A stretch of 9,627 bases of DNA from JBKHHU01 sp046539045 (GTDB lineage: Bacteria; Planctomycetota; Phycisphaerae; SM23-33), in NCBI GenBank assembly GCA_046539045.1, contig JBKHHU010000137.1, positions 1 to 9,627 on the forward strand, written 5' to 3'. Made by a program: the position numbers and the translations under genes. The notes under the pieces are model-generated. The model saw only the letters and a list, made by a program, of their open reading frames with translations, searched no databases and was not told where the DNA came from. Of the stretch, positions 1 through 6,195 are shown piece by piece. Position 1 is the first letter of the stretch. Each line of letters opens with the position of its first letter.

Positions 1-192
1 AGGTCACGGCAGAGAAGCGCTGGATCGACGATTCTCGTGACCCGATCGGAAGGCTGCAACAGGCTCGGCAAACGCTACTACAAGAAGTACGATTTCTTCG
101 ACGAAGGTGCCCAGCCGTTCGTGAGCGGCAACCGCATCTTCATCCGCAGCTACAGCAACGTCTACTGCTCGGCGATCCGAAAGTGCAGATGA
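1..192 (+). CDS. C-terminal end of a PQQ-like beta-propeller protein (5' truncated)
   Basis: Frame 1 is open from the first base to a TGA at 190-192 (63 codons). The last half reads like the closing blade of PQQ-like (quinoprotein-type) propellers: a KRYYKKYDFF strand, then PFVSGNRIFIRSYSNVYC, the G-N-R-x-[FY]-[IV]-R-x-[YS] pattern of the final strands, and a short basic tail. Known for the family: such proteins are usually exported, and most planctomycete versions have no proven cofactor or enzyme activity. The next gene, 37 bp downstream, is also a PQQ-like propeller, so the two probably form a pair. Oddity: the first 20 or so codons use codons unusual for this window (AGG, TCA, AGA), while frame 3 over bases 3-50 has more typical usage, so a frameshift near 35-60 is possible. 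The family call rests on the C-terminal 40 residues only. Confidence 0.6.
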   Translation, partial: RSRQRSAGSTILVTRSEGCNRLGKRYYKKYDFFDEGAQPFVSGNRIFIRSYSNVYCSAIRKCR

Positions 193-229
193 AGCTTTCC
201 TCGGCGCACAAGTAGAACAAGGAGCCATC

Positions 230-1645
230 ATGTCCACAGCAGCCCGACTGCACCGAATCCTGGCCCTCGCCATGCTTGTCATGGTAGCGACCGCATCCGC
301 CTCGGCAGGGGGGAAAACTACCGGCGGTGGGGAATCCAGCCCAGCGAAACCCGCCTATTCCGGCGGGTATCGCGGGGTGGGCCGGGACGGCGTCTACCCG
401 GCGGAGAACCTTCTGGACAAGTGGCCGGAAGAGGGGCCGAAGCTGCTGTGGACCTACAACGGGCTCGGCTCCGGCTGGTCGAGCGTGACGATTCACGATG
501 GTAGAGCGTATGTGCTCGGCGGGACGAACCCGGGCAGGCTGTTCTGTTTCGATATCGACAGCGGGAAGCTCATCTACAAGGCTGCATACGGTCCGGACCG
601 TACCGAAGGCCGCTTCGCCGGAACGCGCAGCACGCTGGAGATCGCCGGAGACAAGGCCGTCTTCGCCAGCGGCGACGGCGTAATCCACTGCCGAAAGGTA
701 TCCGACGGCTCGAAAATCTGGGCGGTCGACACGGTCAAGGACTTCGGGAACAAAATCCCCGGCCATGGGTACAACATCACGCCGCTGATCTACAAGGACA
801 AGGTCATCAGCGCCATCCGCCGTGGGAAGCACACGCACGTGGCGCTGGACCTGGAAACCGGGAAGGTAGTTTGGGCCAGTGAGCCGAGCACGCTGGCCAT
901 CGGCGACAGCTCTCCGGTGCTGGTCCCGCACGAGAAGAAGCCCCTCATCGTGGACAACCTCTGGCACGCATTCGTCGCCATCGATCCGGAAAACGGGAAG
1001 ATCGTCTGGAAGCGGAAAGACGGCAGGACCGGCACGATGATGACTCCGATCTACTCCGACGGCTACGTTTTCGCGGACATGGGCCGGCACCGCGCGGTGC
1101 TGCTGGAGCGCGTGGACGCCGGGGGTTCCGATGAGAAAGAGCCGTTCCGCGAGGTCTGGAAGCTGGATCACGGTCTGGACGACATCAGCCAGGCGCTGAT
1201 CCTGGACGGGCGGGTGTACTACATGGGTCGACTCCGCAAGGAGATCGAGGTCACCGTCGAGAAAAAGGGCAAGACGCAGAAGCGCAAAAAGACTGTTCGC
1301 CCCATGTTCCTGTTTGCCCGCGACCTGAGAACCGGCAAGCTGATCCACCAGGAAAAGGTCCGCGCCAGCGGCTCCCTGGCCGCGGCTGACGGTATGATCT
1401 ACCTGGTCACCGGTGGGGAGATGGGCTGGAAGAGCAAAGAGGGCATCGTGGCCCGGCTCCACCTGATCAAGCCGACCAAAGACGGGTTCGAGCAGGTCAG
1501 CGCGTTCAATCCGGTCCGGGACAAGAAGGAAGCGTGGATCAACCCCGCCATCGGCCAGGGGCGGCTGTTCTTCCGACAGGGCAACCGGATCAGTTGCTAC
1601 GATCTGCGGCCGGAAAGCTACAAGGAAAGTACAAAGGACGAATGA
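230..1645 (+). CDS. Exported PQQ-like beta-propeller repeat protein
   Basis: 471 residues. The ATG is preceded by GGAG at 221-224 with a 5-nt spacer. A signal peptide is clear: R6/H8/R9, a hydrophobic stretch 10-22, and a likely cut after ASA at residue 26, so the protein should act in the periplasm or at the outer surface. The body shows repeated propeller strands ending in G-K-x-x-W-like motifs: SGKLIYKAAY, DGSKIWAVDT, ETGKVVWASE, ENGKIVWKRK, FREVWKLDHG and RTGKLIHQEK, consistent with 7-8 blades. The closing strand is GRLFFRQGNRISCYDL. I see no catalytic signature that fixes a substrate, so it may bind a ligand, scaffold a complex or be a cofactor-free propeller. A very basic insert (8 Lys/Arg in residues 345-357) interrupts one blade. 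The last five residues, STKDE, and the TGA stop are encoded by the downstream heptamer repeat rather than by propeller sequence. Confidence 0.9.
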   Translation: MSTAARLHRILALAMLVMVATASASAGGKTTGGGESSPAKPAYSGGYRGVGRDGVYPAENLLDKWPEEGPKLLWTYNGLGSGWSSVTIHDGRAYVLGGTNPGRLFCFDIDSGKLIYKAAYGPDRTEGRFAGTRSTLEIAGDKAVFASGDGVIHCRKVSDGSKIWAVDTVKDFGNKIPGHGYNITPLIYKDKVISAIRRGKHTHVALDLETGKVVWASEPSTLAIGDSSPVLVPHEKKPLIVDNLWHAFVAIDPENGKIVWKRKDGRTGTMMTPIYSDGYVFADMGRHRAVLLERVDAGGSDEKEPFREVWKLDHGLDDISQALILDGRVYYMGRLRKEIEVTVEKKGKTQKRKKTVRPMFLFARDLRTGKLIHQEKVRASGSLAAADGMIYLVTGGEMGWKSKEGIVARLHLIKPTKDGFEQVSAFNPVRDKKEAWINPAIGQGRLFFRQGNRISCYDLRPESYKESTKDE

Positions 1646-1785
1646 CGAAGTAGAGAGTACAAAAGGCAAATAGAAAGCACCAAACCACGCGATCGGACCC
1701 GGTTTGTGAGCGGCGGTTTTTGTGATTTGAGATGTGCGGTTTGGTCCTTGTTTGAGTTTTGGTTTTTGTCGTCTGAGATTTCGCT
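1629..1785. repeat. CAAA/TTTG repeat element, copy 1
   Basis: The left part is a 7-bp-period array: TACAAAG (1630), GACGAAT (1637), GACGAAG (1644), TAGAGAG (1651), TACAAAA (1658), GGCAAAT (1665), then CACCAAACC. The right part (about 1700-1770) is TTTG-rich on the + strand, so it is a CAAA-rich stretch on the other strand. ACCAAACC (1679-1686) is an exact inverted repeat of GGTTTGGT (1738-1745), and CAAACC (1681-1686) also pairs with GGTTTG (1701-1706). The segment 1736-1762 is nearly identical to 9548-9574 in copy 3. The left edge lies inside the preceding gene and supplies its stop codon; the right edge reaches nearly to the ribosome binding site of the next gene. I recognise the heptamer as one that recurs in planctomycete intergenic DNA; its function is not known to me. 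Confidence 0.8.
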
Positions 1786-1797
1786 GAAAGGGTTTCT

Positions 1798-2796
1798 GTG
1801 GACAAGATCAAGGTCGCCATCATCGGATGTGGGAACATGGCCGGCGGGCATGCCCGTCGGCTGAAGTCGCGGGATGACGTGCAGATTGTCGCTCTGTGCG
1901 ATACCAGCCCTGAGAGCATCGAGCGCCTGGTGCAGCGGCGGCTGGACGGGTACGAGCCGGCTCCGCAGCGGTTTACCAACACCGTCGAGATGTATCGCGA
2001 GGTGGAGTTGGACGCGGTGGTCATCGTCACACCGCACACGTTGCACTACGACCAGGCATGCGAGGCGCTGGGTCGCGGCTGTCATGTGCTGCTGGAAAAG
2101 CCGATGGTCACTCAGGCGTCTCAGGCGAGGGATCTGGTTGCCCGCGTCGAGCAGAGCGGGAAGGTGCTGAGCGTCTGCTACAACACGTCGTACACGCGGC
2201 CTTTCGAATACCTGCGGGAGGCGGTTGCCGACGGGCGGTTCGGGCAGTTGCAGATGGTCAGCGGGTATCTTGCCCAGAACTGGAAGGCGTTGACCGAGGG
2301 CAGCTGGCGGCACGAGCCGGAGCTGTCCGGTGGGGGGCAGGCGTATGACAGCGGTGCCCATCTTCTCAACAGCCTGTGCTGGACGTTGCAGACGCCGGTC
2401 GAGCAGGTGTTTGCTCTGCTGGACCGTTCCGGCACGCCGGTGGACATCAACACGGTGCTGACGGCCCGGTTCGCCAACGGCGTTTTAGCCAATATCGCCA
2501 TCGGGGGCGACAGCGAGCCGGACGGCAGCCACATGGCCTTCATTTTCCGCCGCGGGCGCGTGGAGGTCGACGGTTGGCGAGGCGAGTGGATCCGGGCCTG
2601 CGACAAGGACGGACAGATCGCCGACCTGCCCGAGCCGGAAGGCGAGGCCGATCCGGACGCAAACTTCATCGACGCGATTCGGGGCCAAACCCAGCCTCGG
2701 GTTACGGCAGCCGACGGTCTGGTCCAGGCCGAGCTGATGGAAGCGTTGTACCGCTCGGCGGAGTCCGGACAGGCCGTTGACTGCAAACGGGAATGA
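1798..2796 (+). CDS. Gfo/Idh/MocA-family NAD(P)-dependent oxidoreductase
   Basis: 332 residues from a GTG start. AAAGGG at 1787-1792 gives a 5-nt spacer, and the first Rossmann strand begins at residue 4, so a later Met start would delete it. Seen: the dinucleotide-binding motif GCGNMAGGH (10-18), an acidic residue after the second strand (D35, in ALCD) that fits ribose binding, the family signature EKP at 100-102 with K101 the expected active-site lysine, and AYDSGAHLL (182-190), whose D184 and H188 match the conserved D-x-G-x-H region. There is no signal peptide, so it should be cytoplasmic. Known for the family: oxidation, reduction or isomerisation of sugars, inositols and related polyols. 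The substrate cannot be read from the sequence. Neighbouring propeller genes suggest sugar or glycan catabolism, which is only an inference. The final CKRE-stop lies in a heptamer-like run. Confidence 0.93.
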   Translation: MDKIKVAIIGCGNMAGGHARRLKSRDDVQIVALCDTSPESIERLVQRRLDGYEPAPQRFTNTVEMYREVELDAVVIVTPHTLHYDQACEALGRGCHVLLEKPMVTQASQARDLVARVEQSGKVLSVCYNTSYTRPFEYLREAVADGRFGQLQMVSGYLAQNWKALTEGSWRHEPELSGGGQAYDSGAHLLNSLCWTLQTPVEQVFALLDRSGTPVDINTVLTARFANGVLANIAIGGDSEPDGSHMAFIFRRGRVEVDGWRGEWIRACDKDGQIADLPEPEGEADPDANFIDAIRGQTQPRVTAADGLVQAELMEALYRSAESGQAVDCKRE

Positions 2797-2836
2797 CGAA
2801 GTACAAAGTGCAAAGTACAAAGTACAAAGGACGAAT
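2782..2836. repeat. Heptamer array, copy 2 (left half only)
   Basis: Six 7-bp units run in unbroken register from 2795: GACGAAG, TACAAAG, TGCAAAG, TACAAAG, TACAAAG, GACGAAT (ending 2836). They are preceded by TGCAAAC and GGGAAT at 2782-2794. The oxidoreductase stop TGA (2794-2796) lies at the junction of two units, exactly as in copy 1; the 13-mer GAATGACGAAGTA is identical at 1640-1652 and 2791-2803. The TTTG-rich right half seen in copies 1 and 3 is missing. Because 7 is not a multiple of 3, the array reads as a stop-free heptapeptide (YKVQSTK on +, FVLCTLY on -), which creates false small ORFs. Confidence 0.85.
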
Positions 2837-3032
2837 GGTGGCGCATCGCCGTGAGCCCGCGACGCCAAGTCGCGCGGTTGATGCAGTTCATTGGGCGCGG
2901 GTCCGCAAGACAACCCCGTGGGCGTTGACGGCATCACCACCGTACTGCCGTCCGGGGCTCACATCGGCTGGCGGGGAGGCAGGTCGGGGGCGATTTCTAC
3001 GGGATCATTTGCGCTGTCTGCAAAAGGGGTTT

Positions 3033-3054
3033 CGCAATTCAGGTCAAAATTGCG
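3033..3054. promoter_or_regulatory. 7-bp dyad CGCAATT/AATTGCG, possible operator
   Basis: CGCAATT (3033-3039) and AATTGCG (3048-3054) are perfect inverted repeats with an 8-nt spacer, about 100 bp upstream of the ExbB start. Size and spacing fit a dimeric repressor or activator site, but a weak RNA hairpin is equally possible. Nothing else in the window repeats it. Confidence 0.3.
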
Positions 3055-3081
3055 TGAAAACCGAACGAAACAACCGACCGG

Positions 3082-3109
3082 TTGCGGGTTTAAGAACTAC
3101 CGGAATAAC
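3082..3109 (+). promoter_or_regulatory. Weak candidate promoter for the exbB-like operon
   Basis: TTGCGG (3082-3087) and AATAAC (3104-3109) are separated by 16 nt and sit about 48 bp before the ExbB start at 3157. They match the sigma-70 consensus at only 3/6 and 4/6 positions, so this is the best local candidate rather than a clear promoter. Confidence 0.2.
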
Positions 3110-3156
3110 CGAATCCCAATCCCCCGGTCGTAGCAATGCATGAAAGGGCGAATCTG

Positions 3157-3921
3157 ATGAACGTTGGAAAATGGTGTGTAGTTTTTGTGGTGCTGCTGAC
3201 GCTGAGCGTCATTCTGGCTGCGCCGGCGATGGCTCAGAACGCCTCGCCGGGCGGCGGGCTTACGGAGGAGTCGTTCGGCCAGAAGATCCAGGCTTTCTGG
3301 GACGAACTGCAGAAGGGCGGGATCACGATGATCTTCCTCGGTCTGCTCAGCCTGATCGGCCTGACGTTCATCATCGAGCGGTTCGTCTGCCTGCGAAGCG
3401 GGTCGATCGCCCCTGGTGGCATGGCCATCCGCGCCAATCAGCTTTACCAGAAGGGCCAGATGGGCGAGCTGAGCAACCTGCTCAAGAGCGACCGCAGCAC
3501 GCTCAGCCGCATCATCGGCTTCGTGCTGGACAACCGGCAAGCCCCGCTGGCGGATGTATCCATGGCGGCAGGCGACATCGGCGCCCGCGAGATCCGTCGT
3601 CACTATCAGCGTATCATGCCGCTGGCGATCGTCGCGACCGTCTCTCCGCTGCTGGGTCTGCTGGGCACCGTCGTGGGCATGATCGAGGCGTTCGACGTGG
3701 TCGCGATGGCAGGGACCATGAACGACGCGGGACTGCTGGCCGACTCCATCGCCAAGGCGCTGGTCACCACGGCAGCGGGCCTGGTCGTGTCCATCCCGTC
3801 GCTGATCGCCTACCACTACTTCAAGAGCCGCACCAACGGGCTGGCCATCCGTCTGGAAGAGGAAGCCTCCATGCTGATCAACCGCTGGATGCTGCCCCAG
3901 GAAGCCCGTCAGGAGGCGTAA
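3157..3921 (+). CDS. MotA/TolQ/ExbB-family proton channel with signal peptide
   Basis: 254 residues. I chose ATG 3157 over the in-frame ATG 3136 because AAAGGG (3143-3148) lies 8 nt before it and it starts a clean signal peptide (K5, hydrophobic 7-22, likely cut after AMA at 26). Three membrane helices follow: about 56-76 (ITMIFLGLLSLIGLTFIIER), 154-178 (with GLLGTVVGMIEAF) and 198-222 (AKALVTTAAGLVVSIP). The last two carry the family core, including Thr204/205 at the proton path. Known role: ExbB/TolQ pentamers surround an ExbD/TolR dimer and use the proton gradient to drive a periplasmic transducer. The large loop between helices 1 and 2 should be cytoplasmic. A cleavable N-terminal signal is absent from classical E. 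coli ExbB and TolQ but occurs in long ExbB variants. ExbD starts 3 nt after this stop, so they are co-transcribed. ExbB versus TolQ cannot be decided, hence no symbol. Confidence 0.93.
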   Translation: MNVGKWCVVFVVLLTLSVILAAPAMAQNASPGGGLTEESFGQKIQAFWDELQKGGITMIFLGLLSLIGLTFIIERFVCLRSGSIAPGGMAIRANQLYQKGQMGELSNLLKSDRSTLSRIIGFVLDNRQAPLADVSMAAGDIGAREIRRHYQRIMPLAIVATVSPLLGLLGTVVGMIEAFDVVAMAGTMNDAGLLADSIAKALVTTAAGLVVSIPSLIAYHYFKSRTNGLAIRLEEEASMLINRWMLPQEARQEA

Positions 3922-3924
3922 TTC

Positions 3925-4332
3925 ATGAGACTGCGACTGCAACAAGACGAAGAAGAAGTCGCCGTACAGATGGCGCCGCTGATTGACTGCGTCTTCCTGC
4001 TGCTGGTGTTCTTCCTGGTCGCTTCCACACTGCGTCAGGCGCACAAGGAAATCCCGCTGACGCTCCCGGAAAGCGGCTCTGCCGTGAAGGCGAAGGTCGA
4101 GCCGGACACGATCGTCATCAGCATCGATAGCAACGGCGAGTTCTGGTACAACGGCGACAAGGTCTACAAGGAAGTTCTCGTCCGGCGTTTGCGGGCCGAA
4201 GGCGACCGGATCAACCCACCGCGCGTCCGCATTGACGCTCATCGTGGCGTGACCACGCAGGTGCTGGCCTGGGTGCTGGATGAATGCCAGTTTTCGAACC
4301 TGAAAGAAGTTGGAATCCGTACCCGCAACTAG
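3925..4332 (+). CDS. ExbD/TolR-family biopolymer transport protein
   Basis: 135 residues, near the usual family length. ATG follows AGGAGG (3911-3916) with an 8-nt spacer. Architecture is classic: a short acidic cytoplasmic N-terminus (QQDEEEV), MAPLID then a single membrane helix VFLLLVFFLVAST, and a periplasmic domain of about 95 residues. Asp21 occupies the position of the essential membrane Asp of E. coli ExbD (Asp25), which is protonated during channel operation. The periplasmic part (IVISIDSNGEFWYNG, then RVRIDAHRGV) fits the ExbD/TolR fold. It should pair with the ExbB homologue just upstream; the next gene begins 30 nt later. Only one ExbD copy is seen here. ExbD and TolR cannot be separated from sequence alone, so no symbol is given. 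Confidence 0.93.
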   Translation: MRLRLQQDEEEVAVQMAPLIDCVFLLLVFFLVASTLRQAHKEIPLTLPESGSAVKAKVEPDTIVISIDSNGEFWYNGDKVYKEVLVRRLRAEGDRINPPRVRIDAHRGVTTQVLAWVLDECQFSNLKEVGIRTRN

Positions 4333-4362
4333 CCGCCTCGATGAGTCCGCAAGGAGAACGAC

Positions 4363-6030
4363 ATGATTCCCAAACTGGGGATGAAAGCATATATCGGCGT
4401 CGGGCTGGGCCTGTTCGGGCAGATCGCCGCGGCACTTGGATTGCTGCTGCACTTCGCGCCGGGCTTTGAACTGCCCGGATGGCTGGGCCTGCCTGTGCTG
4501 GTTGCGCTGGCCGTGGTCGCGACTGTGGTACTGGTCTTCGGCTGCTTCATGTACATGGCCGCCAAGGGTTACACGGCGTTGCTGGGCCTGCTGGGTGTGT
4601 TCAGCATTGTCGGCGTGATCGGGCTGCTGTTCTTCCCGGACCGGAACCGGGACATGGAACAGCGGGACCGGCTGGCGTTCTGGGTCGCTTCGGCGGCATT
4701 GCACGTGGTCATCATCGTCGGGGTGCTGATCCCGTTCCACGAGCAGTTGTTCTCCGCCGGCACGACAAGCGAACCCGACCCGCCTACTGTGGCGGAACTG
4801 CGGGACATGCAGCGGCGCATCCTCGAAAGTCGGGCCGATCGCCTGGAACGGCAGCTGGCTGAGCTGGTCGAGGTCGCTTCGGACATCCAGAAGGAGCGGG
4901 ACGGGAAAGTCATGCAGATGATGGAGGCCCGCGGGATGCAGAACCCGCCGGAAACCCTTTCCGGAGATGTGACCGACAAAACCCGCGCCGCGTTGGCCGG
5001 CGATGAGAAAGACGTGCTGGAGCATTATAGAGGCGCCATCGATGCCGAGAAGATCCTCGCCAACGCCATCAGACAGGCCCGCGCGGCGGGGCTGGCCTCT
5101 TTCGAGAAAGACCTCACGCCCAAACAGGCGCTGGATACCTACGAGCCGGACGCGCCGAACCGTCCGGCGGCAAACGAGGGCGTGCTGTTCAATCCGGTAA
5201 AGTCGATGGACGACTACGAGAAGTTCCAAAACCAGATGTCCGCCATCGAGGCAGAGACCGGTGCGATCATATCCCACACCAAAATGCAGCTGGAGAAGCT
5301 CCGCGGGACGCTGTCGGTAGACTCGACCGAATCCGCCATCGACGCTTCCGGCGGAGGCGCTTACTTCACCGGTGGGAGCGGAGGTTCCGTCGAAGACGGG
5401 CCGTCCATCGGTCCGCCGCTGCTGATGCACGAGTATTTCCCCTCCGACGAGCACGGCGGGGGCAATATCCGGGCCATGCCCGGCAGGAAGATCCTCAAGG
5501 GCAACTATCCGTACGAGGACTGGTTCTATATCGACACGTGGTACATCGTCGGCCCGTTCCCCAACGAAGGCCGTCGCAACCTGCACCACAAATTCCGCCC
5601 GGAACACAACACCGACGATATCGATCTCAACGAGCAGTTCGCCGGTGGCAAGGGCGGCAGGACGCTGGAGTGGATCTGGTGGCAAAGCAGCCATATAAAG
5701 AACGTGCCCCCGCACTGGACGGTGGATAAATACGCGATTTATTACGCCTTCACAGAGATCTACATCGAGGAGAACCCCTCCGGCAAACCGGAAGAGGAAT
5801 ACTGGGTCGCCATCGGCAGCGACGATCACTGCCGGCTCTGGGTCAACGGAGAGAAGGTATTCGAGTCCAAAACCACGCCCAAGCGCTGGTTAAGCAATGA
5901 AGCCTTCCGGCCGGTGATGCTGAAGGAAGGCTACAACTCGATCATGATGCGTGTGGAGAACGCCGGGGGGACCATGGGATTCTCGCTGATGGTGAGCCTC
6001 CGGAACAAAGGCGGAAGTGCCGCGGAGTAG
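4363..6030 (+). CDS. Multi-pass membrane protein with TonB/TolA-like anchor and C-terminal jelly-roll-like domain
   Basis: 555 residues; AGGAG (4352-4356) lies 6 nt before ATG. Parts in order: hydrophobic helices about 9-32, 43-66 and 70-91; a charged loop 92-103; a fourth helix 104-124 reading FWVASAALHVVIIVGVL, in which S110-x3-H114 matches the Ser/His pair of the TonB and TolA anchor helix; a Pro-containing stretch; a likely coiled coil 143-195 rich in Glu, Arg and Leu; a polar linker; a Gly-rich run 327-342; and a domain about 380-548 with WYIVGPF (393-399), GSDDHCRLWVNG (485-496) and LKEGYNSIMMRVENAG. That last pattern resembles beta-sandwich domains I know from secreted carbohydrate-active enzymes of planctomycetes. 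Position and anchor motif suggest the force transducer of the ExbB/ExbD motor. No TonB C-terminal domain is seen. The function is inferred; the domain boundaries are approximate. Confidence 0.85.
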   Translation: MIPKLGMKAYIGVGLGLFGQIAAALGLLLHFAPGFELPGWLGLPVLVALAVVATVVLVFGCFMYMAAKGYTALLGLLGVFSIVGVIGLLFFPDRNRDMEQRDRLAFWVASAALHVVIIVGVLIPFHEQLFSAGTTSEPDPPTVAELRDMQRRILESRADRLERQLAELVEVASDIQKERDGKVMQMMEARGMQNPPETLSGDVTDKTRAALAGDEKDVLEHYRGAIDAEKILANAIRQARAAGLASFEKDLTPKQALDTYEPDAPNRPAANEGVLFNPVKSMDDYEKFQNQMSAIEAETGAIISHTKMQLEKLRGTLSVDSTESAIDASGGGAYFTGGSGGSVEDGPSIGPPLLMHEYFPSDEHGGGNIRAMPGRKILKGNYPYEDWFYIDTWYIVGPFPNEGRRNLHHKFRPEHNTDDIDLNEQFAGGKGGRTLEWIWWQSSHIKNVPPHWTVDKYAIYYAFTEIYIEENPSGKPEEEYWVAIGSDDHCRLWVNGEKVFESKTTPKRWLSNEAFRPVMLKEGYNSIMMRVENAGGTMGFSLMVSLRNKGGSAAE

Positions 6031-6072
6031 TTTCGAGACGTTACAAGCCGCCGAAACCGCCAAATTGAGTAG

Positions 6073-6112
6073 AAAAAAGGCTGGTGTGTCATGCGACACA
6101 CCAGCCTTTTTT
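6073..6112 (+). terminator. Intrinsic terminator, perfect 18-bp stem
   Basis: The arms 6073-6090 and 6095-6112 are exact reverse complements around the loop ATGC. The GC-rich core is GGCTGGTGTGTC paired with GACACACCAGCC, followed by six T. Six A precede the left arm, so it can also stop transcription on the other strand. It lies 43 bp after the stop at 6030 and closes the exbB-exbD-transducer operon. Confidence 0.95.
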
Positions 6113-6123
6113 GGCGGCCGTCG

Positions 6124-6153
6124 AGTAGTTCGTGCCAATTCAAGTAATTCGTG
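6124..6153. repeat. 11-bp direct repeat upstream of the TPR promoter
   Basis: AGTAGTTCGTG (6124-6134) and AGTAATTCGTG (6143-6153) match at 10 of 11 positions with a 19-bp period, close to two helical turns. It lies 43-72 bp upstream of the proposed -35 box, where an activator could bind. Alternatively it is a remnant of the TTCGTG-type intergenic repeats that I recall from other environmental genomes. Confidence 0.4.
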
Positions 6154-6195
6154 GACAAAACCGTTGCCGCCGGAATAATTTTTTGCAGTACGTAA

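Larger units (their letters stand above)
2837..3135. other. Intergenic region without a credible gene
   Basis: About 300 bp between the oxidoreductase's repeat tail and the ExbB gene. An open frame of 116 codons crosses it, but it begins inside the heptamer array (MTKYKVQ) and has no domain or good codon pattern, so I do not call it. Small structures seen: a hairpin CGCGAC-GCCAA-GTCGCG at 2858-2874 with no T tract; a dyad at 3033-3054; AACCGA three times (3059, 3072, 3107); and CGACCGG (3075-3081) inverted as CCGGTCG (3124-3130). The ExbB operon promoter and any leader should lie here. Confidence 0.6.

Noticed and set aside
140..1669. 509-codon open frame on the - strand
   Set aside because: It is antisense to the complete propeller gene, which has a signal peptide and blade motifs. 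Its own N-terminus comes from the repeat array (the LCTL-type heptapeptide).
2858..2874. Hairpin CGCGAC/GTCGCG as a terminator of the oxidoreductase gene
   Set aside because: The stem is only 6 bp and no T tract follows, so it does not fit an intrinsic terminator.
2793..3143. 116-codon open frame on the + strand starting MTKYKVQ
   Set aside because: Its start is encoded by the repeat array, and the rest crosses non-coding sequence with no motif or ribosome binding site.
3136..3156. Upstream in-frame ATG for the ExbB-like gene
   Set aside because: ATG 3157 has AAAGGG at an ideal 8-nt distance and begins a clean signal peptide; the longer form adds MHERANL before it.
3097..5829. 910-codon open frame on the - strand
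   Set aside because: It lies opposite the exbB-like, exbD-like and transducer genes, which have strong family motifs, ribosome binding sites and tight spacing. The reverse frame has no recognisable domain and is rich in His, Gln, Arg and Asp as expected from antisense of GC-rich codons.
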